A DNA stretch of 64,000 nucleotides from UBA8389 sp942493385 (GTDB taxonomy: Bacteria > Bacteroidota > Bacteroidia > Bacteroidales > UBA1402): the NCBI GenBank assembly GCA_942493385.1, contig OW818699.1, positions 1,116,001-1,180,000 of the forward strand, read 5' to 3'. Position 1 is the stretch's first letter; each line of letters starts with the position of its first letter. Below the pieces are notes generated by a model. The model ran no database searches. It was not told the DNA's origin and worked only from the letters and a program-made list of their open reading frames with translations. Below are positions 59,166 to 64,000 of this stretch, piece after piece. The position numbers and the translations under genes are program-made.

Positions 59166-60173
59166 ATGGATCTTTTACAAAACATGCTTTTACGCGCCCA
59201 AGCGAATCCGCAGCGTATTGTTCTACCTGAAGGAACCGAAATCCGCACGTTGATGGCCGCTAACCAAATTCTCGGGATGAAGGCTGCTGAAATCATCCTA
59301 ATTGGTAATCCAGAAGAAATTAAGAATTTAGCAGCTGAAAACAGGTTGAATAACGTCGAAAAAGCAACGTTGGTCGATCCAAAAAAGCACGATAAAAAAG
59401 ACTTGTACACCAATTTGCTGCTGGAGCTCCGTAAAAGTAAGGGTCTAACCTTGGAGCAAGCTTCCGTTCAAGTGGAGGATCCATTGTTTCTGGCCTGCCT
59501 CATGATTAAGAACGGAGATGCCGACGGCGAGGTGGCTGGTGCCAGAAACACCACCGGCAATGTGCTTCGGCCAGCCTTCCAAATTGTGAAAACTCTTCCT
59601 GGCATCAGTGTGGTTTCAGGCGCATTCCTGATGTTTCTAAAGAATAAGTCTTATGGAGAAAATGGATTGATGGTTTTTGCCGACTGTGCCGTCCATCCCA
59701 ATCCTACCGCACCCGAATTGGCACAAATCGCCATTTCAACTGCACAGACTGCCCGTAGCATCGCTGGTTTCGAACCCCGTGTCGCCATGCTTAGTTTTTC
59801 CACAAAAGGCAGTGCCAAACACGAAATGGTGGACAAAGTGGTGGAAGCCACCCGCATCGCTCAGGAAATGGAACCAACCCTCCAAATTGACGGTGAATTG
59901 CAAGCCGATGCCGCACTGGTACCCGATGTGGCTGCCGGAAAAGCACCTGACAGCAACGTGGCGGGCAGAGCCAACGTGCTGGTTTTTCCTACCCTCGAAA
60001 CAGGCAATATCGCCTACAAGCTTGTTCAGCGTCTAGCCGACGCTGAAGCAGTCGGTCCCATCCTCCAAGGTATGGCCGCACCAATCAACGATCTTTCCCG
60101 CGGATGTTCCGTGGACGATGTCTATAAAATGGTCATCATTACTTCCAATCAGGCAATCGGTCTAAAAAAATAG
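59166..60173 (+). CDS. pta: Phosphate acetyltransferase
   Basis: A 335-residue cytoplasmic enzyme converting acetyl-CoA and phosphate to acetyl phosphate, the short single-domain type. Family features: RIVLPEGTEIRTL near residue 18, DGEVAGARNTTGNVLRPAF (about 120-138), GLMVFADCAVHPNPTAPELA (about 165-185), AMLSFSTKGSAKH and the C-terminal GMAAPINDLSRGCSVDDV. It begins the pta-ackA pair, which makes acetate and ATP by substrate-level phosphorylation. ackA starts 22 bp downstream. Confidence 0.97.
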   Translation: MDLLQNMLLRAQANPQRIVLPEGTEIRTLMAANQILGMKAAEIILIGNPEEIKNLAAENRLNNVEKATLVDPKKHDKKDLYTNLLLELRKSKGLTLEQASVQVEDPLFLACLMIKNGDADGEVAGARNTTGNVLRPAFQIVKTLPGISVVSGAFLMFLKNKSYGENGLMVFADCAVHPNPTAPELAQIAISTAQTARSIAGFEPRVAMLSFSTKGSAKHEMVDKVVEATRIAQEMEPTLQIDGELQADAALVPDVAAGKAPDSNVAGRANVLVFPTLETGNIAYKLVQRLADAEAVGPILQGMAAPINDLSRGCSVDDVYKMVIITSNQAIGLKK

Positions 60174-60195
60174 GTAAACAACAAATTTGACAAAC

Positions 60196-61395
60196 ATGAA
60201 GGTATTGGTTTTTAATTGCGGCAGCAGCTCCATCAAGTACAAACTCATTGATATGGAGAAGCATGACATGCTTGCACAAGGAGGTATTGAAAAAATCGGC
60301 ATGGAGGATTCGTTCCTGAAGCTGGTGACTCCTGAAGACGAGAAAGTAGTTCTTGTAAAAAATATTCCCGATCATCAGACCGGGGTGGACTTTATCCTGG
60401 AGGTTTTGACCAGTCCTGAAAATGGATGCCTGAAATCTTTGAAAGAAATTGATGCGGTGGGTCACCGAGTGGTCCATGGTGGAGAAAAGTTCAATGCCAG
60501 CATTCGAATCGACCAAGCAGTCATCGATGGAATCAGAGAATGCATCGACTTGGCTCCTTTACACAACCCTGCCAATCTGATTGGAATTGAAGCCGTTGAA
60601 AAATCGCTGCCAGGCATTCCTCAGGTTGCCGTTTTCGATACTGCTTTCCACCAGACCATGCCACCTAAGGCATACATGTATGGACTGCCCTATGAGTATT
60701 ACGAAAAATACGCCATCCGTCGGTATGGCTTCCACGGTACCAGTCACCGTTATGTTTCCAAAAAAGCATGCGAAATTCTCGGTGTCAAGTATGAAGATCA
60801 GAAAATCATCACCGCCCATATTGGAAACGGTGCTTCAATCACGGCCATTAAAAATGGCATTTCCATTGATACGTCCATGGGTATGACCCCGGTAGACGGA
60901 TTGCTAATGGGTACTCGTACCGGAGAAATCGATGGCGGAGTTTTGACGTTTTTGGCAGAAAAAGAGCACTTGAGCGCCTCCAGATTGAGTGATGTAATGA
61001 ACAAAAAAAGTGGTGTGTTGGGTATTTCCGGTTTGTCTTCTGACATGCGTGAAATTGAAGCCGCCGTATTTGCAGGTCATCCTCGCGCCAAACTGGCCAT
61101 CGACATGTACAACTACCGCATTAAGAAATACGTAGGTTCATACGCTGCCGCATTGGGCGGATTGGATATCCTCGTATTTACCGGTGGTGTAGGCGAAAAC
61201 CAATGGGCTACCCGTGCTGCGGTATGCAAAGAAATGGAATTCATGGGCATCAACTTTGATTTCGAAAAGAACAAGGGTCTCAGAGGCAAGGAGGTCGTTC
61301 TCTCCACTCCCGATTCCAAAGTAATTGTCATCGTTGTCCCCACCGATGAGGAAATGATGATTGCCATAGACACGGAAAAAATCCTTTCAGAATAA
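60196..61395 (+). CDS. ackA: Acetate kinase
   Basis: The start is the ATG at 60196, giving 399 residues. The enzyme makes ATP and acetate from acetyl phosphate. Signatures are MKVLVFNCGSSSIKYKL (1-17), VGHRVVHGGEKF (about 88-99), the FHGTSHRYVSKKA signature (about 180-192), HIGNGASI, GTRTGEIDGG and the late GGVGEN. It shares the operon with pta and is followed by a palindromic element and a bidirectional terminator. Confidence 0.97.
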   Translation: MKVLVFNCGSSSIKYKLIDMEKHDMLAQGGIEKIGMEDSFLKLVTPEDEKVVLVKNIPDHQTGVDFILEVLTSPENGCLKSLKEIDAVGHRVVHGGEKFNASIRIDQAVIDGIRECIDLAPLHNPANLIGIEAVEKSLPGIPQVAVFDTAFHQTMPPKAYMYGLPYEYYEKYAIRRYGFHGTSHRYVSKKACEILGVKYEDQKIITAHIGNGASITAIKNGISIDTSMGMTPVDGLLMGTRTGEIDGGVLTFLAEKEHLSASRLSDVMNKKSGVLGISGLSSDMREIEAAVFAGHPRAKLAIDMYNYRIKKYVGSYAAALGGLDILVFTGGVGENQWATRAAVCKEMEFMGINFDFEKNKGLRGKEVVLSTPDSKVIVIVVPTDEEMMIAIDTEKILSE

Positions 61396-61397
61396 TA

Positions 61398-61520
61398 AGA
61401 TGTCTCAATAGAGCGCCAATCTCTGCGTTACAGCTCATTCGACAATCCTCACGTACTTAAAGTACGCTCCGGTGTGTCTCATAATCTGTGCCTTGACCTT
61501 GGCGCTCTATTGAAACATCT
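61398..61520. repeat. 123-bp nested palindromic intergenic element
   Basis: Outer arms of 22 bp (61398-61419 and 61499-61520) are inverted copies with one mismatch. A central palindrome, cgtacttaaagtacg (61452-61466), has its middle at 61459, exactly the middle of the outer arms. The two interior segments are each 32 bases long but only weakly complementary. It starts 3 bp after the ackA stop. The shape suggests a mobile or amplified intergenic repeat (inference); no open frame lies inside. Confidence 0.75.
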
Positions 61521-61537
61521 TCTACCGTTTTGCCAAA

Positions 61538-61572
61538 AAAAGAGGCAGTATCTTTTTGATACTGCCTCTTTT
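61538..61572. terminator. Bidirectional terminator between ackA and the GH127 gene
   Basis: A perfect 15-bp stem (61538-61552 with 61558-61572, including terminal A-T pairs) has a five-T loop. An A run on the left and T run on the right make it able to work on both strands. It lies 21 bp beyond the GH127 stop and also downstream of ackA. Confidence 0.9.
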
Positions 61573-61592
61573 AGGCTTCCATATTATCCGGA

Positions 61593-64000
61593 TTAGAAGA
61601 CGATGAATTCGTAGATCCCTGCGGAATTCCTCTCCTCCAGCTGAAATAGAACACGGATGTTTTGCGTGGTAACCGGTTCAAACTTGATTTGGTTGTAAGC
61701 ATCCTTGAAAGGTTTGAGGCTATCGGAAGTCTTTACATTGACCCAGTTTCCGGTCTCATCTTTATATTGAATGCTATAGTTCAAAGGAATGCGGCATCCA
61801 CCCCAAGGACCATCGTCAAACCAATAGATTTTGGCATTGCTCACGGTTTCGGGTTTGGTGAAAGTATAAGCCACCCATTCCTGAGAATTTGTTTTGGGCC
61901 AGTTGTGGTAGTAAGGGCATTTCCGGTCGTTGGAACTTTTGGGCTCGTAACCATCATTGACACTTGCAAGAACTTTGTTGGGCGTAGAAGAAGTAACTTT
62001 TGCTTCCGTACAGATGGTGGGCAAAGGCAAAGGTCTCGTAAATGCGGTGGTACGTGGAATCCAGACTGCCATTTCACCGGCTCCGCGATTGGCCCAAGCA
62101 TAAAATGGTATGGCGGAAAGACGTTTTGACTTGGTGACTATATCACCGGCTGCATTCTTTTCTGCGCTTTGTGCATTTGCTTCCAGACGAACGATGCCTC
62201 TTAATTCGTCCGACTTAGTGGCAGCAATCACTTTCACATCATCGGATAGAACGGAATTCAAAACTTTGTCTTGGTTGTCATTCCATTCCAGACAATAGAC
62301 GATGGGGCCGCGTTCCAAGGAAACTTTTCCTCGATCGTCCTCTACCTTATCATTGGCGACGACGCGATGAACATCCATGGGTAAGCTGATGTCAACGGTG
62401 CTGCCTTTGGCCCATTTGGCGGAAAGAACCAAATAGCCCTTGTCATTGACAACTACAGGTGTTTCAATGCCGTTGACCTTTAGTTTGACAGGCGTGGTGG
62501 TGGGATTCAGGTACGTATATAAGTCGCTTGGGACAGGTTTGTTCTGAGCCCATCCTGGAATGCGGACCATCAGTTTGAAAATGCCTTTTTTGGCAGGGTC
62601 AATGGTCAAATGTACATCGCCGTTCCAAGGGTATCCAGTCGTTTGAGCGATGTGCACGGGTTTGCCCTTGATGGTGATGTTGGTTTCGCTTTGAACGAAA
62701 AGGTTCACATAGACTGAATCGTTCTTTTGAGCGTAAACATATCCGGGAACGGATGCGACGAAACGGCACATGTTGCTTGGGCAGCAGGCACATCCGAACC
62801 AAGCGCTGCGGGAGTGCTGACCAACCGATTCCAATGGGTTCGGATAAAAGAAGCGGTCGCCAGAAAGGCTGATACCAGACATGACACCATTGTACAGACT
62901 GCGTTCCAACACGTCGTAATATTTTGAGTCACCATAGAGCATGAACATGCGATAGTTCCAATATACATTGGCAATGGCTGCGCATGTTTCGCAATATGCC
63001 GACATATTTGGCAATTCGTAGTTTTCACCGTATGCTTCACCGCTTCCAGTTGCACCGACACCACCAGTGATGTAGAGTTTTTTGCCCGCTACATTGTCCC
63101 AAATCTTATCAATGGCCTTGATATAGCTCTTGTCTCCGGTCAGCGCTGCCACATCGGCCATGCCTGAGTACATATAATTGGCGCGTACGGCATGTCCGAC
63201 GGCTTCGTCCTGCTCAATAACAGGTTTGTGCGTCTGGCTGTATTCGCCGCTCCGACCTTTGCCACGAAGGTCCAGGAAATATTTGGCCAAGGTGAGGTAT
63301 TCTTTTTTGCCGGTTACCCGATACATACGGGCAAGACCCATCTCAACGATTTGATGGCCGGGTTCATAAGCCAGTTTGCCTGGGCCGAATTCACGAACGA
63401 GCAAATCGGCATTTTTGATGGCGATGTCCAGAAAACTGCGTTTGCCAGTTGCCTGATAGTGTGCGCAAGCCGCTTCGAACAAGTGTCCGCTGTTGTAGAG
63501 TTCATGGCTGAGGTCAGGATCTTTTTCCCAACGCTTGGCACCTACCCAATCGTGCATTTTGGCTGGATTTCCTGCAGTTCGGGCCGTATACAAGTAACCA
63601 TCTGGTTCCTGTGCCTTGCCAATGAATTCGATCAGCGTATCCATTCGGGCTTCCAGAAAAGGATTCGGGCTGCCTGCGATGGAGTAGGAGGCTCCTTCAA
63701 TGATCTTATAAATGTCCGTGTCATCAAAGGTGAATTCGGTATTGAAGAAACCTGGAATCAGTTTCCCTGCTTTTTTAAAGTTGTCCACACGTCCTGTGAT
63801 GTAACATTGCCACAAGGCAATAGGGATGGTCACTTCCTGATTGGTTTTCAGGCGGGGTGCCCAAAATCCATCGGTCAACTTGACGGTGTTGAAAAGCACA
63901 GGGCTGATGGGGTAATCGTGACTGGCTACAGGCGCCTTCTTACCCATCATGGGCAGGGTGCATGCAATGCACAGGGAAAGCAGGAAAAGTCGGGTCTTGT
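61593..64000 (-). CDS. GH127 beta-L-arabinofuranosidase-like enzyme, 5' end cut by window
   Basis: The frame stays open to the right edge. Codons at 63998-63951 read KTRLFLLSLCIACTLP, clearly the core of a signal peptide, so only a few codons are missing. The catalytic (alpha/alpha)6 barrel has the GH127 hallmarks ACAHYQATGKR, CETCAAIANVYWNYRMF (the Glu and Cys zinc ligands) and WFGCACCPSNMCR (adjacent cysteines, one the nucleophile in characterised members). About 125 C-terminal residues form a discoidin/CBM32-like sandwich ending AGIYEFIVF. Family members release beta-L-arabinofuranose. It is distinct from the GH146-like enzyme at 10152 and lies 31 kb from the hemicellulose operon, perhaps at the end of another carbohydrate locus to the right. 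Confidence 0.93.
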   Translation of the reverse strand, partial: KTRLFLLSLCIACTLPMMGKKAPVASHDYPISPVLFNTVKLTDGFWAPRLKTNQEVTIPIALWQCYITGRVDNFKKAGKLIPGFFNTEFTFDDTDIYKIIEGASYSIAGSPNPFLEARMDTLIEFIGKAQEPDGYLYTARTAGNPAKMHDWVGAKRWEKDPDLSHELYNSGHLFEAACAHYQATGKRSFLDIAIKNADLLVREFGPGKLAYEPGHQIVEMGLARMYRVTGKKEYLTLAKYFLDLRGKGRSGEYSQTHKPVIEQDEAVGHAVRANYMYSGMADVAALTGDKSYIKAIDKIWDNVAGKKLYITGGVGATGSGEAYGENYELPNMSAYCETCAAIANVYWNYRMFMLYGDSKYYDVLERSLYNGVMSGISLSGDRFFYPNPLESVGQHSRSAWFGCACCPSNMCRFVASVPGYVYAQKNDSVYVNLFVQSETNITIKGKPVHIAQTTGYPWNGDVHLTIDPAKKGIFKLMVRIPGWAQNKPVPSDLYTYLNPTTTPVKLKVNGIETPVVVNDKGYLVLSAKWAKGSTVDISLPMDVHRVVANDKVEDDRGKVSLERGPIVYCLEWNDNQDKVLNSVLSDDVKVIAATKSDELRGIVRLEANAQSAEKNAAGDIVTKSKRLSAIPFYAWANRGAGEMAVWIPRTTAFTRPLPLPTICTEAKVTSSTPNKVLASVNDGYEPKSSNDRKCPYYHNWPKTNSQEWVAYTFTKPETVSNAKIYWFDDGPWGGCRIPLNYSIQYKDETGNWVNVKTSDSLKPFKDAYNQIKFEPVTTQNIRVLFQLEERNSAGIYEFIVF

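Overview
The window looks like a chromosomal segment from a Bacteroidetes bacterium, most likely of the order Bacteroidales. The evidence is SusC/SusD proteins with a polysaccharide-utilisation locus, several C-terminal domains of the type IX secretion (T9SS) kind, a fused NuoCD in a Complex I operon without nuoE/F/G, a zinc-free bL31 type B, and many TAnnTTTG (-7) promoter elements instead of sigma70-like boxes. Genus cannot be fixed from the sequence alone. No rRNA, tRNA, CRISPR array, transposase or integrase was seen.

Region 1 (1-30140) is most of a plant hemicellulose locus. It opens with the tail of a SusC porin, a SusD lipoprotein and a large secreted putative glycan-binding protein, closed by a strong terminator hairpin. 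A tightly packed enzyme run follows: GH43, GH43, a GH127-superfamily (GH146-like) enzyme, GH115, GH43 and GH9. A CotH/lamin-tail protein lies convergent to it. A second run on the + strand holds an SGNH esterase-like protein, GH43-CBM6, a very large multidomain GH3 and a secreted beta-propeller, closed by a hairpin at 30101-30134. GH115, GH43 and GH3 together point to glucurono-arabinoxylan side chains and xylo-oligosaccharides as substrates. No endo-xylanase and no hybrid two-component regulator are in view, so the locus probably continues upstream.

Region 2 (30156-33855) is one minus-strand gene for a secreted protein. It has four copies of an unrecognised jelly-roll-like module alternating with Big2-type immunoglobulin-like domains, and the DNA carries an exact 978-bp period.

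Region 3 (33983-45468) is mixed core and surface genes: asd, a lamin-tail T9SS protein, a LolD-type ATPase, a VanZ-like membrane protein, a helix-hairpin-helix protein, a T9SS substrate whose sorting domain is split off by a one-base frameshift, a DEAD-box helicase, two coupled secreted proteins, rpmE2 and a class II aldolase gene.

Region 4 (45481-55548) is a complete ten-gene Complex I operon (nuoA, B, CD, H-N), with three small hairpins in its leader and a terminator at its end.

Region 5 (55549-64000) starts with a small orphan peptide gene that carries a clear double-glycine leader, a candidate bacteriocin or other exported peptide. It continues with murF, a folP-cdaA pair, pta-ackA, a 123-bp palindromic intergenic element, a bidirectional terminator and a GH127 enzyme whose first codons lie just beyond the window.

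The items most worth follow-up are the double-glycine peptide, the four-module Big2 protein, the frameshifted T9SS cargo, the terminator inside the hemicellulose locus and the 123-bp palindrome.
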